Assembly (NCBI RefSeq): GCF_042661025.1
Contig: NZ_JBHSWH010000001.1
Span: forward strand, 3,720,001 to 3,784,000
Origin: Flexivirga alba
GTDB lineage: Bacteria; Actinomycetota; Actinomycetes; Actinomycetales; Dermatophilaceae
Length of the DNA: 64,000 nt
Reading direction: 5' to 3'
In this document: piece by piece, positions 24,986-32,500 of the stretch
How the letters are laid out: each line of letters starts with the position of its first letter
Numbering within the stretch: the stretch's first letter is position 1
The notes under the pieces: generated by a model
Told to the model about the DNA's origin: nothing
The model's database searches: none
What the model saw: only the letters and a program-made list of their open reading frames with translations
Translations under genes and position numbers: made by a program

Positions 24986-25558
24986 ATGTCACACACCATC
25001 ATTCGGGGCATGCGCAGCAAGGCTGCGCTCGCGGTGTGCGGTCTGACTGCAGCCACCGTCATACCCCTGGCAGCCTCCGGTCAGGCGCAAGCAGCGCCAT
25101 ACTGCGGCATCACCTGGGGCTCGGCCACCAAGGTCGCGGCTGCGCTCACGTCGGACACCGTGCGCGGTGCCCGCACCGGTCAGCACTCGTGCTACGACCG
25201 GCTCGTTCTCGATCTCGGCGGCAGTGGCCGGAGCACCGGCTACCGGGTGCGGTACGTCAGTGCCGTCACGGGGCCGTCCGGCACTCCGGTGTCGCTCAGC
25301 GGCGGTGCCCGCCTCCAGATCGACGTCAACGCGGCGGCAACGGACTCGCAGGGACGTCCGACCTACCGACCCGCGGATCCCCGGCACGCTGCGAACGTCG
25401 CCGGCTTCCGAACGTTCCGCCAGGTCGCGTATGTCGCGTCGTTCGAGGGTTACACGACCTTCGGACTCGGCGTACGCGCACGGCTGCCCATGCGGGCGTT
25501 CGTCATACAAGACCCGACGGGCCAACGGCTGGTGATCGACGTCGCCCACCAGTGGTGA
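24986..25558 (+). CDS. Secreted AMIN-like domain protein
   Basis: 190-residue exported protein. Seen: signal peptide MSHTIIRGMRSKAALAVCGL... with a hydrophobic core and a likely Ala-x-Ala cleavage near AQAAPYCG, then a beta-rich domain with CYDRLVLDLGGSGRSTGYRVRYV, LQIDVNAAATD, TFRQVAYVASFEGYTTFGLGVRARLPMRAFVI and a C-terminal RLVIDVAHQW. This matches the AMIN-like domain common in actinobacterial secreted proteins, thought to bind cell-wall material. Two cysteines (PYCG, HSCYDR) may form a disulphide. Its RBS is inside a strong hairpin, so expression is probably conditional. It converges on sufT across an inverted-repeat region. Confidence 0.8.
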   Translation: MSHTIIRGMRSKAALAVCGLTAATVIPLAASGQAQAAPYCGITWGSATKVAAALTSDTVRGARTGQHSCYDRLVLDLGGSGRSTGYRVRYVSAVTGPSGTPVSLSGGARLQIDVNAAATDSQGRPTYRPADPRHAANVAGFRTFRQVAYVASFEGYTTFGLGVRARLPMRAFVIQDPTGQRLVIDVAHQW

Positions 25559-25568
25559 CGCCCTCCTT

Positions 25569-25663
25569 GCCGAGAGGACACCGAATCACCGAGAGGATAG
25601 GCAAATTGGCCGTTCTGAGGCCTGTTTCGCCTGTCCTCTCGGCCGTCGCCTGTCCTCTCGGTG
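25569..25663. repeat. Nested inverted repeats between convergent genes
   Basis: Four copies of an 11-base core (CCGAGAGGAYA), two on each strand. GCCGAGAGGACA at 25569-25580 pairs with TGTCCTCTCGGC at 25632-25643, and CACCGAGAGGATAGGC at 25587-25602 pairs with 25648-25663 (15 of 16 bases). It lies in the 120-bp gap between the AMIN-like gene and sufT, so a bidirectional terminator or a second REP-like element is likely. Confidence 0.7.
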
Positions 25664-25678
25664 AAAGGGAGGCTCCGA

Positions 25679-26005
25679 TCAGATGTTGAAGCCGAGCGCG
25701 CGCAGCTGCTCGCGCCCGTCATCGGTGATCTTGTCCGGGCCCCACGGCGGCATCCACACCCAGTTGATGCGGTGGGACTCCACGAGTCCTTCGAGAACAC
25801 TTGCCGTCTGATCGGCGATGACGTCGGTCAGCGGGCAGGCCGCCGAGGTCAGTGTCATGTCGATGACCGCGTTGTTGTCGGAGTCGACGGTGATACCGTA
25901 GACCAGCCCGAGGTCCACGACGTTGATGCCGAGCTCGGGGTCGACGACGTCGCGCATCGCTTCCTCGACGTCCGCGACATTCGGCGGGGTGGCAACTTCA
26001 GCCAT
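25679..26005 (-). CDS. sufT: SufT/MIP18-family Fe-S assembly factor
   Basis: 108-residue DUF59 protein helping Fe-S cluster maturation. Start ATG 26005 (MAEVATPPNVADVEEAMRDV), with its RBS AAAGGGAG inside the end of sufU; the longer frame is a sufU shadow. Seen: VVDPELGINVVDLGLVYGI (family core DPE-x-x-x-xDLGLV), TLTSAACPLTDVI with the conserved Cys, and WMPPWGPDKIT. It is the last gene of the suf operon, 5 bp after sufU. Confidence 0.92.
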   Translation of the reverse strand: MAEVATPPNVADVEEAMRDVVDPELGINVVDLGLVYGITVDSDNNAVIDMTLTSAACPLTDVIADQTASVLEGLVESHRINWVWMPPWGPDKITDDGREQLRALGFNI

Positions 26006-26010
26006 GAAGC

Positions 26011-26481
26011 TCACGCTCCCTTTCTGGTGGTGATGGAACTGATGTCGACGCCGGCCTGCACCAGCGCGTCGGTGTATGCCGCCCACGGCAGCAGTGCGCA
26101 CTTCACGCGCGCAGGGTATTTGGACACTCCGGAGAACGCCACGCCGTCGCCGATGATTTCCTCGTCGCCCGGGTCCTGGCCCTTCGAGGTCAACATGTGC
26201 CGCATCGCCTCGAAGGTCTCCAACGACTCGCGGACCGAGTGCCCGATGACTTCCTCGGCCAGCACGGACGCCGACGCCACCGAGATCGAACAGCCGAGGG
26301 AGTCGTAGGAGACATCCTCGACCTTCGCCGCGTCGCCGGATCCGGTCACGTGCACCCGCAGGGTCACCTCGTCACCGCAGGTGGTGTTGACGTGGTGGGC
26401 CTGTGCGTCATACGGCTCACGCAGGCCGGCATGTGACGGATTCTTGGAGTGATCCAGGATCAGCTCTTGGTAGAGGTCCAT
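26011..26481 (-). CDS. sufU: SufU zinc-dependent sulfurtransferase (scaffold-like)
   Basis: 156 residues; accepts sulfur from SufS persulfide for the SufBCD scaffold. Start ATG 26481 shares one base with the sufS stop (TGATG). Seen: LYQELILDHSKNPSHAGL, NTTCGDEVTLRV, YDSLGCSISVASASVL and SGVSKYPARVKCALLPW. The three cysteines plus Asp match the SufU zinc site, and the insertion between the second and third Cys separates SufU from IscU. Confidence 0.94.
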   Translation of the reverse strand: MDLYQELILDHSKNPSHAGLREPYDAQAHHVNTTCGDEVTLRVHVTGSGDAAKVEDVSYDSLGCSISVASASVLAEEVIGHSVRESLETFEAMRHMLTSKGQDPGDEEIIGDGVAFSGVSKYPARVKCALLPWAAYTDALVQAGVDISSITTRKGA

Positions 26482-27785
26482 CAGACGGCCACCCCGAAGA
26501 TGTCGGGGACGCGGTCGAGCGCCTCGAGAAACACGCCCACCTCGTCCAGCGTGGTGTAAGGCCCGAAGCTCGCCCTCGTGGTGGCGGTGATCCGGCTCGC
26601 CCGGTGCAGCGGCCACGCACAGTGGTGGCCGGTGCGGACCGCGACTCCGGAGTCATCGAGCACTTGGCCGACGTCGTGCGGATGCACGCCGTCGATCACG
26701 AAAGCCACTGCGCCCGTGCGCTTCTCGACGTCGAGCGGTCCCTGGACATGCACCCACGGGCGCTTGGCGAGGCCGTCGAGCACGGCTGTCGTGATCGTCC
26801 GGTCATGTGCCGCAACCGCGTCCATCCCGAGCGCGGACAGGTAATCGCACGCGGCAGCCAGGCCGACGGCTTGCGACTCGTTGGGCACGCCGGCTTCGAA
26901 ACGCTGCGGTGGCGGCGCGTAGGTCGAGCCCTCCATCCGCACGACCTCGATCATCGAGCCGCCGTAGAGGAACGGCGGCATCGCGTCGAGCAACTCACGA
27001 CGGCCCACGAGAACACCCACGCCATACGGGCCGAGCATCTTGTGACCGCTGAACGCCATGAAATCGACACCGAGCGAGGCGAAGTCGACCGGTAGGTGCG
27101 GCACCGACTGGCACGCGTCGAGCACGGTCAACGCACCGACCGCGTGCGCCTTACGGGCAAGCTCCTGGACCGGATTGATGGTGCCGAGCACATTCGAAAC
27201 ATGTGCGAACGCAACGATCTTCGTTCGTTCACCGATGACCTCGTCGGCTTGCACCATGTCCAGCTCACCGTCGCCCGTGACCTCGATCCAGCGCAACGTG
27301 GCACCGGTGCGCCGCGCCAGCTCCTGCCAGGGCACCAGGTTGGCGTGGTGCTCCATCACGGTGGTGACGATCTCGTCACCGGGCCCGATCCGGAAGCGCT
27401 CGGTCACTGAGGGGTCTGCGCCGGGGATCCCCAGATCTCCCGGCGCTGAAGCGTTGCTGAACGCGTAGGCCACCAGGTTGATCGACTCGGTCGCGCTCTT
27501 GGTGAAGACGACTTCGCCGGACGACGCGCCCACGAAGCGAGCAACGGTCTCCCGCGCACCCTCGAACGCCTCGGTCGCTTCCTCGGCGAGCTGATGCGCT
27601 CCGCGGTGCGCAGCGGCGTTGTGCTGCTCGTAGAAGGCCCGCTCCGCGTCGAGCACGGCGCGGGGTTTCTGAGAGGTGGCACCGGAGTCCAGGTAGACCA
27701 GCGGCCGCCCGTCACGGACGGTGCGCTGCAGGATCGGGAAGTCGCTGCGCAACTTCTCGACGTCGAACCCGGTCATCCCGGTCAT
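26481..27785 (-). CDS. sufS: Cysteine desulfurase SufS
   Basis: 434-residue group II PLP enzyme that removes sulfur from cysteine as an enzyme-bound persulfide. Seen: YLDSGATSQKP, VVFTKSATESINLVAYAF, TTVMEHHANLVPW with the PLP-stacking His, VLDACQSVPHLPVD, the PLP lysine in AFSGHKMLGPYGVG, and the catalytic Cys in RTGHHCAWPLH near the C-terminus. There is a small Gly/Pro insert (GDLGIPGADPSVTERFR) near residue 116. It is between sufC (39-bp gap) and sufU (1-bp overlap). Confidence 0.95.
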   Translation of the reverse strand: MTGMTGFDVEKLRSDFPILQRTVRDGRPLVYLDSGATSQKPRAVLDAERAFYEQHNAAAHRGAHQLAEEATEAFEGARETVARFVGASSGEVVFTKSATESINLVAYAFSNASAPGDLGIPGADPSVTERFRIGPGDEIVTTVMEHHANLVPWQELARRTGATLRWIEVTGDGELDMVQADEVIGERTKIVAFAHVSNVLGTINPVQELARKAHAVGALTVLDACQSVPHLPVDFASLGVDFMAFSGHKMLGPYGVGVLVGRRELLDAMPPFLYGGSMIEVVRMEGSTYAPPPQRFEAGVPNESQAVGLAAACDYLSALGMDAVAAHDRTITTAVLDGLAKRPWVHVQGPLDVEKRTGAVAFVIDGVHPHDVGQVLDDSGVAVRTGHHCAWPLHRASRITATTRASFGPYTTLDEVGVFLEALDRVPDIFGVAV

Positions 27786-27824
27786 CTCCTCATCAGTTTC
27801 GAAATGTATGGCGCCCCGACCGAC

Positions 27825-28583
27825 TCACGCGCTCGGCGTCAAGAAGCGGTCGTAGCCCTCGGCTTCGAGGCGGTCGGCCAGCTCGGAGCCGCCTTCCTCG
27901 GCGACCTGGCCGTTGACGAACACGTGCACGAAGTCAGGCTTGATGTAACGCAGGATCCGCGTGTAATGCGTGATCAGCAGTACGCCCGCGTCGGTGCTGT
28001 CCTTCACCCGGTTGACGCCCTCGGACACCACGCGCAGCGCGTCGACGTCCAGGCCGGAGTCGGTCTCGTCGAGGATCGCCATCTTCGGCTTCAGCAGCTC
28101 CAGCTGCAGGATCTCGTGGCGCTTCTTCTCACCGCCGGAGAAACCTTCGTTGACGCCGCGCTCGGCGAAGCCGTCTTCCATGCGCAGGGCGGCCATGGAC
28201 TGCTTGATGTCCTTCACCCAGGTGCGCAGCTTGGGCGCCTCACCGTCGATCGCGGTCTTGGCGGTGCGCAGGAAGTTGGACACCGTGACGCCCGGGACCT
28301 CCACGGGGTACTGCATGGCCAGGAAGAGGCCGGCGCGGGCACGCTCGTCCACCTTCATCGCCAGGACGTCTTCACCGTCGAGGGTGACCGTGCCACTGGT
28401 GACGTTGTACTTCGGGTGTCCGGCGATGCTGTAGGCCAGCGTCGACTTCCCCGAGCCGTTCGGGCCCATGATCGCGTGGGTCTCCCCCGACTTCACGGTC
28501 AGGTTGACACCCTTCAGGATCTCCTTGCTGCCGTGCTCGGTGTCGACGGACACGTGCAGGTCGCGAATCTCCAGCGTTGACAT
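27825..28583 (-). CDS. sufC: Fe-S assembly ATPase SufC
   Basis: 252-residue ABC-type ATPase of the SufBCD scaffold complex. Seen: Walker A GPNGSGKSTLAYS, FLAMQYPVEVPGVTVSNFLR (Q-loop region), signature FSGGEKKRHEILQ, Walker B AILDETDSGLDVDALR, and ITHYTRILRYI with the switch His. It lies downstream of the Rieske gene (18-bp gap), in operon order. Confidence 0.96.
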   Translation of the reverse strand: MSTLEIRDLHVSVDTEHGSKEILKGVNLTVKSGETHAIMGPNGSGKSTLAYSIAGHPKYNVTSGTVTLDGEDVLAMKVDERARAGLFLAMQYPVEVPGVTVSNFLRTAKTAIDGEAPKLRTWVKDIKQSMAALRMEDGFAERGVNEGFSGGEKKRHEILQLELLKPKMAILDETDSGLDVDALRVVSEGVNRVKDSTDAGVLLITHYTRILRYIKPDFVHVFVNGQVAEEGGSELADRLEAEGYDRFLTPSA

Positions 28584-28601
28584 GTATTTCCAGCTCTTTC
28601 T

Positions 28602-28985
28602 TCAGCTCGAAGGAACGGAGACGAAAACGTCGCCGTCCTGAATTCGTACGGGGTAGACGGCAATCGGTGCCGTGGCGGGCGGGCCGGTGGGCTCACCGGT
28701 GTTGAGATCGAAGCGCGACCCGTGCAGCCAGCATTCGATCGTGCAACCGTCGACCTCGCCCTCGGACAACGAGACGTTGGCGTGGCTACAGGTGTCGTTG
28801 ACTGCGCGTACGACGTCCTGCTCGTCGCGCACCAGCGCGACTCGCACGCCGTTGATCTCAGCAAGGGCAGGCTCGTTGACCGGAAGCTCGCCGAGCTCAC
28901 ACACCCGGACGAACTCACCCTCGCGGGTCGAGTAGGTCGAGGCGCTAGCCGAGACCGTATCGAGACCTTCGTCGATCTCGCTCAT
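28602..28985 (-). CDS. Rieske-type ferredoxin within the suf operon
   Basis: 127-residue soluble [2Fe-2S] protein of the non-haem oxygenase ferredoxin type. Seen: VRVCELGELP, cluster ligands in CSHANVSLSEGEVDG (C-x-H) and CTIECWLHGSRFDL (C-x2-H), and a C-terminal PVRIQDGDVFVSVPSS. Suf operons of this group often carry such a gene between sufD and sufC; it may supply electrons. The ATG at 28985 overlaps the sufD stop (ATGA), which supports this start. Residues ~7-20 (GLDTVSASASTYST) are encoded by a 42-bp dispersed repeat inserted in frame, extending an otherwise short N-terminus. Confidence 0.92.
   Translation of the reverse strand: MSEIDEGLDTVSASASTYSTREGEFVRVCELGELPVNEPALAEINGVRVALVRDEQDVVRAVNDTCSHANVSLSEGEVDGCTIECWLHGSRFDLNTGEPTGPPATAPIAVYPVRIQDGDVFVSVPSS
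28926..28967 (+). repeat. 42-bp palindromic repeat inserted in the Rieske gene
   Basis: Same length as the cphA-linked units, differing at two positions: the GCC-GCTA-GGC centre is GGC-GCTA-GCC here. The two changes compensate each other and keep the stem paired. Being exactly 14 codons long and free of stops in this frame, it leaves the Rieske protein readable. Confidence 0.88.
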
Positions 28986-30157
28986 GCGTGGCCTCCGGTC
29001 GCCAGCTCGGCGTCGATCGCCTCCATGAGCGGCTCGACGACCGCGGGAACACCGATCTTGCTGATGACCTCGGCGAAGAAGCCGCGCACCACCAGCCGGC
29101 GCGCTTCGGGCTCGGGGATGCCGCGGGCCTGCAGGTAGAACAGTTGCTCGTCGTCGAATCGACCGGTCGAGCTGGCGTGCCCTGCGCCCACGATTTCACC
29201 GGTCTCGATCTCGAGGTTCGGCACGGAGTCGGCGCGCGCACCGTCGGTGAGCACCAGGTTGCGGTTGAGTTCGTAGGTCTCGATGCCCTCAGCCTCGGCC
29301 CGGATCAACACGTCACCGACCCACACCGTATGGGCACTATCCCCTTGCAGCGCACCCTTGTAGGTGACCAGGGACTTGGTCCGCGGTGCGTTGTGGTCGA
29401 TGAACGTCCGGTGCTCCAGGTGCTGGCCGGCGTCGGCGAAGTAGACACCCAGCAGGGTGGCGTCGCCGCCGGGACCGGCGTATTTGACGTTGGAGTTGAT
29501 CCGCACGACACGGCCACCGAGGGTCACGGCAATGTGCCGGTAGGTCGCGTCGCGGCCCACCAGCGCCTCGTGCTGCGCCAGATGCAGGGCGTCGTCGTCC
29601 CATTGCTGCAGGCTGACGACGGTCAGGTGGGCGCCGTCACCGACGACGACCTCGACATTGGCGGTGTGCTCACCGGAACCGGTGTGCTCGATGATCACCA
29701 GACCCTTGGCGTGGACCCCGGCCTCGATCACGACGTGCCCGTTGGAGCGCTTGCCGGCGTTGCCGTGCACCTGCACTCGAATCGGCGCGTCGTACTCGGT
29801 GTCGGCGGCGAGCTTGAGATGCAGTGCCTTGGCACTGCCCGCGTGGGCCAGTGCCGAGGCGCGGTCCCCCGGCACCAGGGCCGTGCCGCGTGAACCTTCG
29901 CCGGCGGCCAGCGGCTCGGCGACCACCGACTGGTCCGAAATCTCGACGGTCAGCGCGCCGTCGGCGGTCGGTTCGTCGGCGAGCAGGCCGGTCAGTCGAT
30001 CGACCGGCGTGAAGCGCCAGTCCTCTTCGCGGCCGTGCGGCACCGGGAAATCGGCCACGTCGAACGACGTCTTGCGCTCGGCACGGGATTTATCGGGGGA
30101 CGACACCTGCGCAGCAGGGTCGACGTGGGTCTTCGCATCGGGTGTCAACAGGGACAT
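28982..30157 (-). CDS. sufD: Fe-S assembly protein SufD
   Basis: 391-residue beta-helix protein, partner of SufB and SufC in the scaffold. Seen: FPVPHGREEDWRFTPVDRL near the N-terminus, GLVIIEHTGSGEHTANVEVVVGDGAHLTVVSLQ (parallel beta-helix core), ALVGRDATYRHIAVTLGG, HRTFIDHNAPRTKSLVTYKGAL, and C-terminal GHASSTGRFDDEQLFYLQARGIPEPEARRLVVRGFF. Its stop overlaps the start of the Rieske gene by 4 bp. The 110-bp gap before it holds a hairpin. Confidence 0.95.
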   Translation of the reverse strand: MSLLTPDAKTHVDPAAQVSSPDKSRAERKTSFDVADFPVPHGREEDWRFTPVDRLTGLLADEPTADGALTVEISDQSVVAEPLAAGEGSRGTALVPGDRASALAHAGSAKALHLKLAADTEYDAPIRVQVHGNAGKRSNGHVVIEAGVHAKGLVIIEHTGSGEHTANVEVVVGDGAHLTVVSLQQWDDDALHLAQHEALVGRDATYRHIAVTLGGRVVRINSNVKYAGPGGDATLLGVYFADAGQHLEHRTFIDHNAPRTKSLVTYKGALQGDSAHTVWVGDVLIRAEAEGIETYELNRNLVLTDGARADSVPNLEIETGEIVGAGHASSTGRFDDEQLFYLQARGIPEPEARRLVVRGFFAEVISKIGVPAVVEPLMEAIDAELATGGHA

Positions 30158-30219
30158 CGTGTGGTCAATAGTCCTTCCAGGAAACTGAGCTTGCAGGGAA
30201 GCCGGTTCTCGACCGGGGC

Positions 30220-30267
30220 CCCCGCGAAGTATTCGGAGGAGCGAAGCGGGGGAGAAACTTCGTGGGG
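30220..30267 (-). promoter_or_regulatory. Hairpin directly after sufB, before sufD
   Basis: CCCCGCGAAGT (30220-30230) pairs with ACTTCGTGGGG (30257-30267) at 10 of 11 positions, adjacent to the sufB stop codon. In an otherwise tightly overlapping operon this 110-bp gap stands out. The hairpin may tune the ratio of SufB to SufD or mark a processing site. Confidence 0.5.
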
Positions 30268-31686
30268 TTATCCCACGGAGCCTTCCATCTGCAGCTCGAT
30301 CAGCCGGTTCAGCTCGAGGGCGTACTCCATCGGCAACTCACGCGCGATCGGCTCGACGAAGCCGCGCACGATCATGCCCATCGCCTCGCTCTCGGTCATG
30401 CCGCGCGACATCAGGTAGAACAGCTGGTCGGCGCTGACCTTCGAGACCGTCGCCTCGTGGCCCATCTGGACGTCGTCCTCGCGCACGTCGACATACGGGT
30501 AGGTGTCCGAGCGGCTGATCTGGTCGACCAGCAACGCGTCGCAGACGACGTTCGACTTGGAATGCTTGGCGCCTTCGAGGATCTGAACCAGGCCGCGGTA
30601 TGACGACCGGCCACCGCGTCGGGCCACCGACTTGCTGACGATGGTCGAGCTGGTGTTGGGCGCCGCGTGCACCATCTTGGCGCCTGCGTCCTGGTGCTGG
30701 TTCTCGCCGGCAAAGGCGATGGACAGGGTGTCGCCGCGGGCGTGCTCACCGAGCAGGAAGCACGCGGGGTACTTCATGGTCACCTTCGAGCCCATGTTGG
30801 CGTCGATCCACTCCATCGTGGCGCCCTCGGCGACGGTGGCCCGCTGGGTGACCAGGTTGTAGACGTTGGTCGACCAGTTCTGGATCGTGGTGTAGCGAAC
30901 ACGAGCGTTCTTCTTCACCACGATCTCGACGACGGCAGAGTGCAGCGAGTCCGAGGAGTAGACCGGCGCGGTGCAGCCCTCGACGTAGTGCACGTAGGAA
31001 CCCTCGTCCGCGATGATGAGGGTGCGCTCGAACTGGCCCATGTTCTCGGTGTTAATCCGGAAGTAGGCCTGCAGCGGGATCTCGACGTGCACGCCCGGGG
31101 GCACGTAGACGAACGAGCCACCGGACCAGACCGCGGTGTTGAGCGAGGCGAACTTGTTGTCGCCGGGCGGGATCACCGAGCCGAAGTACTCCTTGAAGAG
31201 CTCCGGGTGCTCACGCAGGCCGGTGTCGGCGTCGGTGAAGATGACGCCCTTCTCCTCCAGGTCCTCACGGATCTGGTGATAGACGACCTCCGACTCGTAC
31301 TGCGCGGTGACTCCACCGACCATCTGCTGCTTCTCAGCCTCTGGGATGCCGAGCTTGTCGTAGGTGTTGCGGATGTCCTCCGGCAGGTCGTCCCAGCTGG
31401 TGGCCTGCTTCTCGGTCGACTTCACGAAGTACTTGATGTTCTGGAAGTCGAGCTTGCTCAGATCGGAGCCCCACGTCGGCATCGGCTTCTTCTCGAACAG
31501 GTGAAGTGCCTTCATCCGGATCTTGCTCATCCACTCCGGCTCGTTCTTCAGCTCGGAGATGTCGCGGACGACCTCTTCGGACAAGCCGCGTCGAGCAGTG
31601 GCACCTGCGGCGTCACTGTCGGCCCAGCCGTATTCATAACCGCCGAAGTCCTTAAGGCCAGGGTTGAGCTCTTCAATGGTGCTCAT
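30268..31686 (-). CDS. sufB: Fe-S assembly scaffold SufB
   Basis: 472-residue scaffold subunit on which [Fe-S] clusters are built with SufC and SufD. Seen: GLSEEVVRDISELKNEPEWM, KKPMPTWGSDLSKLDF, TAQYESEVVYHQIREDLEEKG, YVPPGVHVEIPLQAYFRIN, GSYVHYVEGCTAPVYSSDSLH (conserved Cys), RVRYTTIQNWSTNVYNLVTQR, EWIDANMGSKVTMKYP and the C-terminal GFVEPIARELPMEYALELNRLIELQMEG. Its ATG overlaps the sufR stop (ATGA), so the regulator and first structural gene are co-translated. Confidence 0.97.
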   Translation of the reverse strand: MSTIEELNPGLKDFGGYEYGWADSDAAGATARRGLSEEVVRDISELKNEPEWMSKIRMKALHLFEKKPMPTWGSDLSKLDFQNIKYFVKSTEKQATSWDDLPEDIRNTYDKLGIPEAEKQQMVGGVTAQYESEVVYHQIREDLEEKGVIFTDADTGLREHPELFKEYFGSVIPPGDNKFASLNTAVWSGGSFVYVPPGVHVEIPLQAYFRINTENMGQFERTLIIADEGSYVHYVEGCTAPVYSSDSLHSAVVEIVVKKNARVRYTTIQNWSTNVYNLVTQRATVAEGATMEWIDANMGSKVTMKYPACFLLGEHARGDTLSIAFAGENQHQDAGAKMVHAAPNTSSTIVSKSVARRGGRSSYRGLVQILEGAKHSKSNVVCDALLVDQISRSDTYPYVDVREDDVQMGHEATVSKVSADQLFYLMSRGMTESEAMGMIVRGFVEPIARELPMEYALELNRLIELQMEGSVG

Positions 31687-32375
31687 CGTGGATCCCTTTC
31701 AGTCGCTGGGGAGTTGGGAGTGGGAACGAATGTGGTGCACACGTGGTCGCCGTGTGCGAGCGAGGAGAGGCGCTGGACGTGCACGCCGAGGGTCCGGGAG
31801 AACGCCTTGGCTTCTTCCTCGCAGAACTGCGGAAACTCGGTGGCGACGTGCTGCACAGGGCAATGCCCCTGACACAGTTGAACCCCCGCCATCGGGGTGT
31901 CATTCCCGACCGGACGGGTGGTGGCGGCAAAACCCTGCTCGGTCAATGCCGCGGCGAGGGCCTGGGTGCGGCTGTCGATGTCGCGCCCGGCCGACTCGAC
32001 GACCGGTGCGGCCTGCTCGGCCATCGCCTGCGCACGCTGCCGCGCGAACTCGGTCACCGCTTCCTCGCCGGCGCTGTCGCGCAAGAAGCGCAGCACGGAG
32101 CCGGCAAGAGGTTCGTAGTCGCCGCGCAGCCGTGCGTGTCCGGTCGGTGACACCACGAAGGCACGTGCCGGGCGGCCGCGTTTGCGCTCGATGGCCCCGG
32201 TGGACTCATGCTCTTCGACCATGTCATCGTGGGCCAGGCAGTCGAGGTGGCGGCGCACCGCGGCAGGCGTCAGGCCGAGCGAGTCCGCGAGCTCGGCCGC
32301 CGTGATCGGGCCTCGCTCGGAGATCGTTCGCAGCACACGCTGACGCGTGCCGGTCTCGCCGCCGGGGATAAACAC
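31683..32375 (-). CDS. sufR: Fe-S-binding transcriptional regulator SufR
   Basis: 230-residue winged-helix regulator at the head of the suf operon; SufR homologues repress suf when carrying a cluster. Seen: RVLRTISERGPITAAELADSLGLTPAAVRRHLDCL (winged HTH), RKRGRPARAFVVSPTG (wing), and a C-terminal cluster-ligand region LCQGHCPVQHVATEFPQFCEEE with three cysteines in the pattern known for SufR. GTG start at 32375; the assigned start lies inside a SufR-like inverted repeat, so transcription is probably leaderless or the true start slightly downstream. Confidence 0.94.
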   Translation of the reverse strand: MFIPGGETGTRQRVLRTISERGPITAAELADSLGLTPAAVRRHLDCLAHDDMVEEHESTGAIERKRGRPARAFVVSPTGHARLRGDYEPLAGSVLRFLRDSAGEEAVTEFARQRAQAMAEQAAPVVESAGRDIDSRTQALAAALTEQGFAATTRPVGNDTPMAGVQLCQGHCPVQHVATEFPQFCEEEAKAFSRTLGVHVQRLSSLAHGDHVCTTFVPTPNSPATERDPR

Positions 32376-32386
32376 AACATCAGTGT
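32372..32386. promoter_or_regulatory. Candidate SufR operator
   Basis: On the minus strand the sequence reads ACACT-GATGT-TGTGT, matching at nine of ten specified bases the ACACT-N5-TGTGA inverted repeat reported (from memory) for mycobacterial SufR. It overlaps the sufR start, consistent with autorepression. Confidence 0.7.
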
Positions 32387-32394
32387 GACGTAAT

Positions 32395-32411
32395 TAGCTG
32401 GGAACCAGCTA
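32395..32411. promoter_or_regulatory. Perfect dyad in the sufR/ABC divergent region
   Basis: TAGCTGG-GAA-CCAGCTA: 7-bp perfect arms around three bases, between the SufR-like and DtxR-like sites. It could be a second regulator site; I know no matching consensus. Confidence 0.5.
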
Positions 32412-32412
32412 G

Positions 32413-32431
32413 CCAGGTTTACCTAACCTCC
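32413..32431. promoter_or_regulatory. Candidate DtxR/IdeR iron box
   Basis: 19 bases with AGGTTTACCTAACCT at the core match the DtxR/IdeR consensus TTAGGTTAGCCTAACCTAA at 13 of 19 positions, with both ACCT/AGGT half-sites intact. Its place upstream of suf suggests iron-dependent control in addition to SufR, as described for corynebacteria. Confidence 0.6.
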
Positions 32432-32500
32432 GAGATGGGTCCGGCCGCTCTCCCGGGGCACGGCAGATCGTGCCAACACCACGACCTACACTTGGCGGTC

